A DNA stretch of 64,000 bases from Agriterribacter humi (GTDB taxonomy: Bacteria; Bacteroidota; Bacteroidia; Chitinophagales; Chitinophagaceae): positions 124,001-188,000 of the forward strand of contig NZ_VOHQ01000011.1 in NCBI RefSeq assembly GCF_009192765.1. Direction: 5' to 3'. Of this stretch, positions 23,527 to 32,233 are shown piece after piece (the stretch's first letter is position 1; every line of letters begins with the position of its first letter). A program made the position numbers and the translations under genes. The notes beneath the pieces were generated by a model. It ran no database searches and was not told the DNA's origin. It was given only the letters and a program-made list of their open reading frames with translations.

Positions 23527-24601
23527 ACGGAAATTCATAAAATCAGCGCTGGTTGCGGGTGCCGCCACCCTTTCGCTGCCCCTACAACCGTATGCTGCCG
23601 AAACACGAAAAGTAGACCAACGAAAAATAAAACGCAAGCATTGGGTATGGATCAATCCCAACCCTGCCGATAAAGAAGAAGACCTGCAAAATCTGTATGC
23701 CGGATACCATGACGCCGGCATAAGAGGTATTTTTTTTGAAGCAGACAGTGAAAAGCATTATCGCATCGCAAAAAGTAAAAAATTAGAAGCCCATCGCTGG
23801 ATGTGGATCATGAACAGGGGAGAAAAAGAATTGCTGCAAACCCATCCGGAATGGTATTCCAAAAACAGGAACGGGGATTCCTGCGCTGATAAACCGCCCT
23901 ACGTAAATTATTACCGCTGGCTTTGCCCTTCCCGGGAGGAGGTTAAAACGTATTTGGAAGATCAGGTAAAAGCTGCACTGGCAAAAGATTACGTGGATGG
24001 CATTCACTTAGATTATATCCGTTACTGCGATGTAATTTTGCCCGTTAACCTGTGGAGCAAATATGGCATTGAACAAAACAAAGAATTACCGGAATATGAT
24101 TTTTGCTATTGTGAAGTGTGCAGGAATAATTTCAAATCATTAAAGGGTATAGATCCGCTGGACATGCGATACCCCGACCAGAGCCCTTCGTGGAGAAAGT
24201 TCCGGTACGACAATATAACGGAAGTGGTTAACCGCTTATCTGCTGTAGCGCATTCCTATAAAAAACGCATTACCGCCGCGGTATTTCCTACCCCTGAAAT
24301 AGCCAAACGAATCGTGCGCCAGGATTGGGTAAACTGGAATTTAGATGGGATTTGCCCGATGATCTATCATGGATTTTACAAAGAAAATACAGCCTGGATC
24401 GGCGATGCCGTAGATGAAGGCGTAAAAGGATTAAATGGCCGGTTTCCATTATACGCCGGACTATTCCTTCCTGATTTTAAAAATGATGACGATCTCAAAA
24501 TGGGCATTCAATATGCATTAAACAATGGCGCCGCGGGTGTTTCTTTTTTTGGAAAAGTAGATGAAAAAATACTGGCATTGCTTAAAAGCATTCCTGCGTA
24601 A
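23519..24601 (+). CDS. Putative glycoside hydrolase, GHL10-like (family 10 glycosylhydrolase-like)
   Basis: A 360-residue secreted protein. The N-terminus MNKRKFIKSALVAGAATLSLPLQPYAAE looks like a signal peptide of the NKRKFIK type, seen in Bacteroidota Tat-like or Sec exports. The body is TIM-barrel-like: HWVWINPNP, AGIRGIFFEADSE, RWMWIMNRGEKELL, a GIHLDYIRYCD strand typical of GHL10-type hydrolases (its Asp is a catalytic candidate), then WVNWNLDGICPMIYHGF and FPLYAGLFLPDF. Activity is unknown. It starts inside the 3' end of the CBM9-like gene, suggesting a binding/hydrolysis pair. Confidence 0.7.
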   Translation: MNKRKFIKSALVAGAATLSLPLQPYAAETRKVDQRKIKRKHWVWINPNPADKEEDLQNLYAGYHDAGIRGIFFEADSEKHYRIAKSKKLEAHRWMWIMNRGEKELLQTHPEWYSKNRNGDSCADKPPYVNYYRWLCPSREEVKTYLEDQVKAALAKDYVDGIHLDYIRYCDVILPVNLWSKYGIEQNKELPEYDFCYCEVCRNNFKSLKGIDPLDMRYPDQSPSWRKFRYDNITEVVNRLSAVAHSYKKRITAAVFPTPEIAKRIVRQDWVNWNLDGICPMIYHGFYKENTAWIGDAVDEGVKGLNGRFPLYAGLFLPDFKNDDDLKMGIQYALNNGAAGVSFFGKVDEKILALLKSIPA

Positions 24602-24611
24602 TACAAATAAC

Positions 24612-24668
24612 AAAGGTTGCCAACCCTTTTATGATGCTCACTTCTTTGTAAAGGATTAGCAACCCTGT
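24612..24668. repeat. AAAGGTTGCCAACC-type palindromic repeat pair
   Basis: AAAGGTTGCCAACCCTTTT is palindromic (AAGGTT / AACC). A degenerate second copy, AAAGGATTAGCAACCCT, follows 20 nt later. A related perfect copy is at 48731-48746. It lies between convergent genes and may help terminate transcription. Confidence 0.45.
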
Positions 24669-24686
24669 ATCCTCCGGCTTTTGCCG

Positions 24687-25559
24687 TCAGGGTTTTGGAG
24701 CTTCGGGGGCATCTTTTACCATCACCGGCCAAACACCCGGTGCAGGCACGCTCACCCCCTTGTTCAATCCTCTTTGCATATTATCCGCACCAAAATAATA
24801 CATTGGCCATCCTTTATAAGTAAGCTGTTTTTTGCCAAATACATCTATAGCGGTAAACAACGTTTTATCTAATATAGAAGGTACAACTACCTGGTCCGTT
24901 TCATAAATAGGCCATACAGGATTATTAGAAAAATCTGCTTTGGTAAATTTATTTATATTAAAGCTATCAATGGCAAACCCATACAATGTAACGCCTTTGG
25001 GATCTGAAAAATACAGTGTTTTGCCAGTGCCTTCCGTATAATCGCTTTTGTACGTTTTCCCGTCGTTGCCTGTTAACTGCGCGTTTACCAGCATGATGCT
25101 ATAATCTGGTTTAGCCACAAACCACACATTGCCGAAGGCTTCTCCTTTTGTTTCGCCCGGCGCCTCGCGAACATTTGCGCCACCCACCACAGGAGCATAA
25201 TAGTATAAAGGCCAGGTTTTATACGTAGTTTGTTTTCCTGCGGGTGTTGTTATGGTTCCGAAATCTGCAATATCAAGTCCTGATACCAAACTGGCCTGTG
25301 CAAGATTATCACCGGCATAGTATATAGGCCAAAGGGCAAGGCACCCGCCTGCACAATTGGATTGTCCGTTATAATCATTGGAAAAATAATAGAGTGTATT
25401 GCCCAGTGTATCTGTAAGGTAAGAACCTAAAGCAGCACTGGTAGCAAGCTGAACAGCAGGCTTTTTTTCGGGTGGTGTGGGCTCACTATCCTTACTGCAG
25501 GAAACAGTTAATACCACACATGCAATCAAAATCATACCGGCGCGGCTTACCGGCTTCAT
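24687..25559 (-). CDS. Lipoprotein with COG4315-type secreted repeats
   Basis: A 290-residue lipoprotein. From the ATG at 25559 it begins MKPVSRAGMILIACVVLTVSC, a lipoprotein signal with lipidated Cys in TVSC; the frame is open upstream but non-homologous. The mature part carries the secreted repeat of unknown function (Lipoprotein_15 type): GSYLTDTLGNTLYYFSND, NCAGGCLALWPIYYAG, TYKTWPLYYYAP, and again GKTLYFSDPKGVTLYGF and TYKGWPMYYFGADN. Two repeat pairs are visible. The CAGGC segment is the usual conserved feature. Function is unknown; the family is associated with the cell envelope. Confidence 0.75.
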   Translation of the reverse strand: MKPVSRAGMILIACVVLTVSCSKDSEPTPPEKKPAVQLATSAALGSYLTDTLGNTLYYFSNDYNGQSNCAGGCLALWPIYYAGDNLAQASLVSGLDIADFGTITTPAGKQTTYKTWPLYYYAPVVGGANVREAPGETKGEAFGNVWFVAKPDYSIMLVNAQLTGNDGKTYKSDYTEGTGKTLYFSDPKGVTLYGFAIDSFNINKFTKADFSNNPVWPIYETDQVVVPSILDKTLFTAIDVFGKKQLTYKGWPMYYFGADNMQRGLNKGVSVPAPGVWPVMVKDAPEAPKP

Positions 25560-25813
25560 AACAAAAAGGTTTGAAGCCCGTTTTGAGTACAACATATACA
25601 AATCAGGTTTAAAAATGAAATGATGGTTTATCGTTCCAATAAGGAGCAGCGTTGAATGGTATATACTTCGTAATTAGAGGATCAAAGGTTGCCTGGACGA
25701 GAAATAAAATACGATGGCAGTTTATTCCGAAACCTGTTTCTGCGTTCAAATTTTCGATACCCCCTCTTCTTCTTTCCCCTGTTTAATCACTCCATTTTAT
25801 ATATTTTTACAAC

Positions 25814-26683
25814 ATGAAGACCTGCATGCTTTCTTTTTTTATTTTACTGTTCTTTTACGGCCATGCCCAGGACACCATAGCCTGTTATTTTGATGAAGAA
25901 CTGTCGCTAACTACTAAAAAACACGGCACATATCCGGGAACAATAACAGCGCACGGGAATGGCTGGGAAGCTGTTGCATTTTACAGCAACGGAAATCCTT
26001 TAATGCAGGGTTTATTTAAAGACAAAAAATTAAAAACCAAACAGGGATATTATACCCTCTATTATCCCAATGGAAACCGCCGGGCTTTTACTTATTTCAA
26101 CAACAATACGGCGGATAGTACTTTTATGGGATGGCATGCAAACGGACAACTAAGCGATTCGGGATTAATACGTCAGCAACTGCGTACAGGTACATGGAAA
26201 ACCTGGTATTCCAATGGCCAACAGGAATCATCGGGCAATTTTCTTAATGGAGCACCAGATGGCATATGGCTTTGGTATTATGCCAATGGCAAGCCGGCAA
26301 CCATAGAAACTTATGGCAATAACAAATTGCAGGACCTTACCTGCTTCGACACACTGGGTATTGCAACTGGCAGCAATTGCCGGATAGAAAAAAAGCCCTG
26401 TCCTAAAAAAGCCTACGACTTTGAAACATTCATCATAGAAAATTTATTATATCCAAAGGATGCGTTAAAAAAGGGCATTGAAGGAGAGGTGTCTTTTGAG
26501 TTTTTTATTACCAAAGAAGGAAAGCTTACCAATATTAATTTTACCAATGAAGCCAATACATTACTGCAGGAAGAAGTGGTGCGGTTGCTAAAATCGGTTC
26601 CTGCGTGGGAACCCGCAGTTTCGCATAACCGGAATATAGATTACCTGTATACTTATACTGTTCCTTTTTATTTACCGGATTAG
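25814..26683 (+). CDS. MORN-repeat protein with TonB-like C-terminal domain
   Basis: A 289-residue exported protein. The signal peptide is MKTCMLSFFILLFFYGHAQ. Residues about 50-170 hold several MORN-type (toxin-antitoxin YwqK-like) repeats: VAFYSNGNPLMQGLFKDKK, YYPNGNRRAFTYF, WHANGQLSDSG, WYSNGQQESSGNFLNG and WYYANGKPATIETYG. Residues about 205-289 resemble a TonB C-terminal domain: LLYPKDALKKGIEGEVSFEFFI, then a core EWE-like VPAWEPA and a final beta strand. Such fusions are common in Bacteroidota and lack the ExbB/D transmembrane anchor plus Pro-rich region of real TonB, so energy transduction is uncertain. Confidence 0.75.
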   Translation: MKTCMLSFFILLFFYGHAQDTIACYFDEELSLTTKKHGTYPGTITAHGNGWEAVAFYSNGNPLMQGLFKDKKLKTKQGYYTLYYPNGNRRAFTYFNNNTADSTFMGWHANGQLSDSGLIRQQLRTGTWKTWYSNGQQESSGNFLNGAPDGIWLWYYANGKPATIETYGNNKLQDLTCFDTLGIATGSNCRIEKKPCPKKAYDFETFIIENLLYPKDALKKGIEGEVSFEFFITKEGKLTNINFTNEANTLLQEEVVRLLKSVPAWEPAVSHNRNIDYLYTYTVPFYLPD

Positions 26684-27051
26684 GAAATGATTTGTGGCTA
26701 TGAGCTATCAGTAGAGTTATTACTAACGATAGGATAAATACTCCTTCTTTGTACTGCCCAGGCTCATAGACTGCTGATAGCCTCCGAATTTCAGATTGCC
26801 CAGCTTTGGATTTTTCATATCACTGGCAGTAAAAAATAAGGGCCCTTAAGCACTTTGAAAACGACATGGTATAGCCGGGCGTAAGCATTGTTAGAGGACC
26901 CTGAAGGCTCGCTCTATGGTTTTTATAAACCTTATATACCTTCGGGACAGAGATGAGCTATATTGAAGTACTTCGGTACAGCCTATATCTGTATCTATTT
27001 GTTTCTTGTGTTTTGTTTTTTGGTTCTTATTGTATTCCTTTGGATTCGCGG
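26684..27051. other. 368-bp convergent intergenic region without genes
   Basis: It lies between the MORN gene and the hydrolase gene of locus A. It holds phrase-like repeat sequence (GCTCATAGACTGCTGATAGC near 26770), a TAAGGGCCCTTA palindrome near 26840 and a small GTAC-TTCG-GTAC hairpin near 26970. An ORF reading into the hydrolase antisense strand is not convincing. Confidence 0.55.
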
Positions 27052-29217
27052 TTACCAGCTTATTTCCACTGTAATTCCTTCGGGGCTATTGTTGAAACCC
27101 AATAGCAATGTGTGCGAAGCTGCATCCCATTCTTTTTTAATATCAGGGAGCGACTCTTTTTTATCATTTGTTACACTTATCTTTTTAGGATTTGCCGGCA
27201 GTAAGATCCGCATCCGGTTTACGGTATTAAGCGGGCTCTTACAAACAAAAGAATAGGATTTTGCACCGGTCTTTTGATCGTATACCCTGCAGGCTGATGC
27301 CAGCACCTGCGGCTGCTTTTTATTTTTGATCCTTGAAATATTGTATAAAAAAGCCTGATGTCCGGGGTTTACAATTTTTTCCGGCAATACCGGTAGTTCC
27401 GGATCAAATAAATCTACTACCAGGCCATTCACTGTATATGGCTGTGCATTTGTACTTTCGTCCATTACAGATACAATATCATAAGGACCACGTTGCAGGT
27501 AAAAATTGTTTTTTAGCTGCAGCTCACCTTCTTTCGCGTCTGTTTGATAAGCTTTCTTTATGATACGCATATAGTCTTCATCGCCATTGCTTTCCATTAC
27601 AAAAACTTTGGGATTCTGTCGCAGGATGTACACTTTACCTTTACCCACAACTGCTTCCTGGCTCTTGTCAGTTGGTTTTATCTGCAACAGTTCAAACAGG
27701 TGTTGGGAAGGCGCTGAATATTTGTTGCTGCCCGTATTCCACCACTCCATTACGGATTGATAAGGATCATCATCGCGCCCGCAATAAACCAGTACACCAC
27801 CTTGTTTCACCCAATCCGCCAGGTGCTGATGTATATTGGCCGAAACAGGCTTCATATTGGAATAACTCATCACCAGCACTTTTATATCCTTTAAGGTATT
27901 GGTATACTCCAGGTTTTCCATGTGAACGGTTTGTACAGGTGTGCCCCGCTTTACTAACGGTAATGTTTGACCGTAGAAATTGGAAAACTGCGGATCTTCA
28001 AAACCATTGTGTACCGGGAACCGCTGAAACATCAGTGAATTGCCCATCAATACTCCGATACCGTTTGATCCGGTAACCTTATTGCGCGACACCTGTATAT
28101 CATTCAGCGCATTTACCATTACCTGCATCTGCGTGGAATAATATTTCGGGATCAATACTTTTTCATCGCTGTTGGCAAGCTTATAGGGGCGTGTATAGAT
28201 CCTTTCGGGCCATGGCATTACTTCGTAGTTGGCTACTGTTGGATAGAGTAACTGGGCAGTAAATGTAGCCTCGTAATTTCTCTTATAATCAGCCCAGTCT
28301 CGCGGCCAATCTTCAATAGGGTCTGTAAGGAAGAAAAGCTTACGTCCTGTTGGCGCTGTCATAGATACCATAGAACCGTATTCTAAGAATGCATTTTCAA
28401 AAACGCGTTCTTTTTCTAATCCGTTAAAGTACGTTGGCTCTCTTGATGTGCCAGTCCATACCTGCGCAATATATCCGTCAATGCCGGGCAATGAAGCTAG
28501 GCTGGCTTCGGGGCTTACGATCTGCCATGAGGAATAATTCACCAGCGAATGTGTAGGTATATACACTTTTACGTCCATCCCTTTTGTTTTTCCGTATTCC
28601 TTTGCATACGCTGAAACCTGGTCAATGGCATGGTAATACAAATGATACTTCAGCTTGCCGGACAGGTAAGTGTTTTCGGGCGACTCGTGTTGCGGTCGCC
28701 AGGGAAAACCATAATAGCTTTGCCACTCTTTTTTAAATGACTCGCTGTAGCCCGCTCTTGCCCAAAATTCAGGCTCTTCAAGATAAATGGAGCTGATGCC
28801 TGCATCAATCACTCTTTTGATCACCTTTTGCTTCATGTATTCTATGAAGGATGCAACGGGTACTACATAGGGAATGTTTCTCCCATGCCAGATCGTGTCG
28901 CCTTTTACGGTTTGCTGTCCTTCTCCCAGGTGATTCTTTCCATCCCATTTACCCAGAAAATAATCATCATACTGCCCCCAGGCTATGCCCGTCATGAAAT
29001 GCGTTTGATACCCGCGATCCCGCCACGATTTTACTCTTTCTTCAAACGACATTTTTCCTCTTTCGCTTACCCCGTATACAATAGCGATATCGGAACGTAC
29101 ATCAATTTCCGGTATCCAGTTATGCGCTGTCTGAAAAGCCGTTTTTTCCTGGGCCACGGCGGTAATAAATAATACATTCGAAATGAGTAAGCCCGATAAT
29201 ATGTTCCTGAATTTCAT
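27052..29217 (-). CDS. Large secreted protein, putative glycoside hydrolase of locus A
   Basis: A 721-residue protein with a signal peptide (MKFRNILSGLLISNVLFITAVAQ). Residues about 40-370 look like a TIM-barrel hydrolase: IDAGISSIYLEEPEFWARAGY has paired acidic residues at a strand end, and GMDVKVYIPTHSLVNYSSW and YIAQVWTGTSREPTYF follow. Residues about 430-540 resemble a glutamine-amidotransferase-like domain as in beta-galactosidase middle domains (VLVMSYSNMKPVSANIHQHLADWVKQGGVLVYCGRDDD). The C-terminus is a beta domain. I cannot assign a known GH family. It is the last gene of locus A, after DUF3823, and probably acts on the glycan taken up by that SusCD pair. Confidence 0.55.
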   Translation of the reverse strand: MKFRNILSGLLISNVLFITAVAQEKTAFQTAHNWIPEIDVRSDIAIVYGVSERGKMSFEERVKSWRDRGYQTHFMTGIAWGQYDDYFLGKWDGKNHLGEGQQTVKGDTIWHGRNIPYVVPVASFIEYMKQKVIKRVIDAGISSIYLEEPEFWARAGYSESFKKEWQSYYGFPWRPQHESPENTYLSGKLKYHLYYHAIDQVSAYAKEYGKTKGMDVKVYIPTHSLVNYSSWQIVSPEASLASLPGIDGYIAQVWTGTSREPTYFNGLEKERVFENAFLEYGSMVSMTAPTGRKLFFLTDPIEDWPRDWADYKRNYEATFTAQLLYPTVANYEVMPWPERIYTRPYKLANSDEKVLIPKYYSTQMQVMVNALNDIQVSRNKVTGSNGIGVLMGNSLMFQRFPVHNGFEDPQFSNFYGQTLPLVKRGTPVQTVHMENLEYTNTLKDIKVLVMSYSNMKPVSANIHQHLADWVKQGGVLVYCGRDDDPYQSVMEWWNTGSNKYSAPSQHLFELLQIKPTDKSQEAVVGKGKVYILRQNPKVFVMESNGDEDYMRIIKKAYQTDAKEGELQLKNNFYLQRGPYDIVSVMDESTNAQPYTVNGLVVDLFDPELPVLPEKIVNPGHQAFLYNISRIKNKKQPQVLASACRVYDQKTGAKSYSFVCKSPLNTVNRMRILLPANPKKISVTNDKKESLPDIKKEWDAASHTLLLGFNNSPEGITVEISW

Positions 29218-29234
29218 CCGTATATTTTTAGTTT

Positions 29235-30038
29235 TTAAGGCAAATCTACCCTCACCGCTTCGTTATAATTGTGCCGCCTGATATTTTCGGTAGCATAATT
29301 GATTCTTGCTGCCGCCCTTATAAATACTGTTCTTCCCGGTGGAATGTTGCCCTGTGTAGTGATTGTTATGGGTTGACCCAACGATGCATTAAACGAATCT
29401 CCGGGATAATCTATGATGGTAGTATAGCGATTGTCCCATTCCCTGTAACCTACAAACGGCATCTGGCTTACAAATAAACGCACATCCGTAATATTAAGAA
29501 AATCATCGCTATAGTTTCCCATAGGTTCAACCTTAGCTTTAAAATCTTCAGGGCTTACTCCCCGTGTAACAATTACTGTTGCTGTAATTTTGCCATCACT
29601 CAACGTTGGAGATCCTGCCCATTCTAATTTGAGGAATGGCTGTACTTTAAACTCAACTTCAGTTACACCATTGATGTCAAGCGTCTTCGACTCGTCTGCA
29701 AGTGTATCTCCATCTGTATTTAACCGAACAATGGGAATAAATGCGCCATCCACTCTGACGTTGTAGTTGCCTTTAAAAACTTTTGTATTCTGAAACACGC
29801 CTTCTTTCATACAAAAGAAGTCAAGATTTTCAGGTGCAGACGCTTTCCAGCTCAACTCCCGCATCCTTACTCTTGTCCCTTCACTTCCCTGGTCTGTAAG
29901 TACCGGTTCACCTGTAACGGCGTCTACTACAGTCCCTTTTAAAGTTTCTCCCGGCTCGGCGTAATTATCAATTTTTGCGCAGGAAAAAGTTCCTGCCACG
30001 ATGATCAAATTCATTATATAATAAAAAAACTTTTTCAT
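29235..30038 (-). CDS. DUF3823-type lipoprotein
   Basis: A 267-residue lipoprotein with signal MKKFFYYIMNLIIVAGTFSC (lipidated Cys in TFSC). The start LKGTVVDAVTGEPVLTDQG is a carboxypeptidase-regulatory-like beta-sandwich, and the following beta-rich part matches DUF3823 proteins, which are usually encoded just after susD in Bacteroidota polysaccharide loci. They are thought to be surface glycan-binding accessory proteins. It lies between susD and the hydrolase gene on the same strand, with an inverted repeat in the 121-bp gap after susD. Confidence 0.75.
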   Translation of the reverse strand: MKKFFYYIMNLIIVAGTFSCAKIDNYAEPGETLKGTVVDAVTGEPVLTDQGSEGTRVRMRELSWKASAPENLDFFCMKEGVFQNTKVFKGNYNVRVDGAFIPIVRLNTDGDTLADESKTLDINGVTEVEFKVQPFLKLEWAGSPTLSDGKITATVIVTRGVSPEDFKAKVEPMGNYSDDFLNITDVRLFVSQMPFVGYREWDNRYTTIIDYPGDSFNASLGQPITITTQGNIPPGRTVFIRAAARINYATENIRRHNYNEAVRVDLP

Positions 30039-30075
30039 TCGTATATTTTTTATTTTTTACATTTTTGTCGGATGG

Positions 30076-30124
30076 AACGCCCTTTATACATTCCCATGCT
30101 GTGAAAAAAAATTACAAGGGCGTT
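30076..30124. promoter_or_regulatory. Long-loop inverted repeat between susD and DUF3823 genes
   Basis: AACGCCCTT (30076-30084) and AAGGGCGTT (30116-30124) form a perfect 9-bp stem with a 31-nt A/T-rich loop. It could be an mRNA processing or attenuation structure in the operon, since no T-run follows on the minus strand. Confidence 0.4.
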
Positions 30125-30159
30125 TCATGCTTTTACTTTTAATCATTTACAATTGGCAG

Positions 30160-32223
30160 CTATCTGCCTGGTTGCTGGTCTATAACCTGACTTTTTGTTA
30201 CTTCGGCGCCGGGTATTGCGAAATAATATTCCTGCTCTGTTAGCCTGAAGCGCTTTCTTGCTTCTTCAAATCCTGCATCAAAAAACCATTTACCCGCTAC
30301 AGCCGAATAAAAAGGGTATAACCCGCGATAATAGGCGCCATCGGATTGTCTGAAGCCATTTAACATGTCTGAATGTTGTGTTCTCCACCTGCGTATATCC
30401 CACAAAATTTTATGCTCAAAAGCCAGTTCCTTTCTGCGTTCTTTCCGGATTACCTGCAATCCCTGCTCCCCGGCTATATCTGAAATTCCAGCCAGGGGAT
30501 CGGCTCCGGCTCTTTCCCTGATGCTTCGGATGGCTTCATACGCAACTGTATTCAAATCATCTCCATCCGGTGAACTTACGCCTGCCAGCATCAGCTCAGC
30601 CGCTGCTTCCGCTGCATTTAACAACACTTCAGCATATCGCATTAAAATAAAAGATTGCTCTGACCTTCCTTCCAGCACCAATGCCTGGGGAAGGTTAGGA
30701 TTAATCCATTTACGAACAGCAAAGCCTGTAAATGCAGCCGTTAAATCTGAAGTACCGAACGGGCCGTTTTTGCCGCCTCCATTCATCTTTGTTCCATCAG
30801 GTAAGGTAACCACCTCATGGGTTGTACCATTTTGAGACAAAAACAAAGATTTGTTTCCTGCAAAAGCACCACTGGCTGTATAAGCATCCGTTTGGTTGTA
30901 TGTTTGCGGTCCTCCGATAGAATAGTTTGTTGTACCGTTTACAGTACGCAATGGTGCAATTCCGCCTGCAACGCTACCGGTATATACACCTCTTCTTATT
31001 TCCATTACCTGCCCTTTAAGAACATCACCCGGAAAAATAACATAAGCCCTCAAACGTGGTTCTGCATTTGCAAAAATATCAGTAGGCTGATCGTATAAGA
31101 TGTATTTTTCATTCGCATCCCATACCTTAATCGTACCATCCGGATTTTTATCAATTCCGTCAAATAGCTCCACGAAATCAAGTGTTGGACAATTGCCTGC
31201 CGAATATCCATTACCGCCCATTAGCTGGCGTGGAATATTATAAGAATCGTAGCCATGGGCAAGGTCCGGCCATTTATAATCTTTGGTATAAATATTTTCG
31301 GGACTCGAGGCGTCAAAAAACATGTCAACCATATTTTGGTATTGAGCCTCTTTGTCGCCTGCAGACCATTTCTTTTTGTAAAGAGAATATTTACCCGATT
31401 TGATGATACTATTTGCCGATGTATACGCCTCGGTAAAATATTTTGCCGAAGCGGCTGCGGCAGTGGCGGGATCAAACCCTATTACACGTACTTTGGTTTT
31501 TTGTCCAAACCCTGTTATCGTATTGTATTTTGCAACGCTACCTGCAAACAGCATAGCCTCCGATTTAAATGCCAAGGCCACATATTTATTGGCATAGCCT
31601 TTAACAGGACTGGTTTCAAACAGGTTTGCCACGGCCATATCAAAATCTGCAAGTACCTGATTCCATGTTTCCTCCTCAGTTGCACGGGGAACCTCTAAAG
31701 CTGTGGCATCTTTTTCGGGATATTGAAGCAGGGAGGTTACCAATGGTACACCTCCATATCTTTTTGCCAGCGCATAAAACACTATCGCCCGGGTAAAATA
31801 GGCTTCGCCGATGTATTGGGTATATTCTGTTTCGTTAAAGTTGTCTTTATAAGCAGGGAGCTTCTCTAAAAGATTATTGGCATCTCTGAGCAAATTAAAT
31901 GCACGCCCCCAATAGGCTCCGTTACGCGCCCATCCTTCGGAGGTCATTGCTTCACCGGCATCCCTTCCAAGCGATGAACCTTCATTTGTACCTGGCGTTA
32001 CCAACCAGTCATCAAAGAATTGCCTTGCCGGTGAATATTTAAAATCTTCAAATGGCATCTGGCTGTACATTCTTGACAGGTAAAGCTGCATTCCCTTTGA
32101 GTTAGAAAAAAGGTCTGCTTCATTAACAATGTTCTTTGGTGGAACATCAAGATATTTTTTGCAGGAGCTGAATAGGAAGAAGGCTCCCAAAATAATGTAT
32201 AGAAAATAATATTTAGATTTCAT
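30160..32223 (-). CDS. SusD/RagB-family nutrient-binding outer-membrane lipoprotein (locus A)
   Basis: A 687-residue SusD-like lipoprotein. From the ATG at 32223 the N-terminus MKSKYYFLYIILGAFFLFSSC is a lipoprotein signal. The helical TPR-like scaffold shows typical segments: KYLDVPPKNIVNEADLF near the N-terminus, YIGEAYFTRAIVFYALAKRYGGVPLVT, RYAEVLLNAAEAAAEL and the C-terminal VIRKERRKELAFEHKILWDIRRW. It caps the SusC transporter and binds the incoming ligand at the cell surface. It starts 10 bp after the susC stop; the frame extends to 32247 in overlap with susC, but 32223 gives the signal peptide. Confidence 0.93.
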   Translation of the reverse strand: MKSKYYFLYIILGAFFLFSSCKKYLDVPPKNIVNEADLFSNSKGMQLYLSRMYSQMPFEDFKYSPARQFFDDWLVTPGTNEGSSLGRDAGEAMTSEGWARNGAYWGRAFNLLRDANNLLEKLPAYKDNFNETEYTQYIGEAYFTRAIVFYALAKRYGGVPLVTSLLQYPEKDATALEVPRATEEETWNQVLADFDMAVANLFETSPVKGYANKYVALAFKSEAMLFAGSVAKYNTITGFGQKTKVRVIGFDPATAAAASAKYFTEAYTSANSIIKSGKYSLYKKKWSAGDKEAQYQNMVDMFFDASSPENIYTKDYKWPDLAHGYDSYNIPRQLMGGNGYSAGNCPTLDFVELFDGIDKNPDGTIKVWDANEKYILYDQPTDIFANAEPRLRAYVIFPGDVLKGQVMEIRRGVYTGSVAGGIAPLRTVNGTTNYSIGGPQTYNQTDAYTASGAFAGNKSLFLSQNGTTHEVVTLPDGTKMNGGGKNGPFGTSDLTAAFTGFAVRKWINPNLPQALVLEGRSEQSFILMRYAEVLLNAAEAAAELMLAGVSSPDGDDLNTVAYEAIRSIRERAGADPLAGISDIAGEQGLQVIRKERRKELAFEHKILWDIRRWRTQHSDMLNGFRQSDGAYYRGLYPFYSAVAGKWFFDAGFEEARKRFRLTEQEYYFAIPGAEVTKSQVIDQQPGR

Positions 32224-32233
32224 GATGATCATA

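Noticed and set aside
26963-27256. Plus-strand 97-codon ORF with hydrophobic start
   Set aside because: Two thirds of it is antisense to the well-supported hydrolase gene, and the hydrophobic start comes from T-rich intergenic DNA; no homology is seen.
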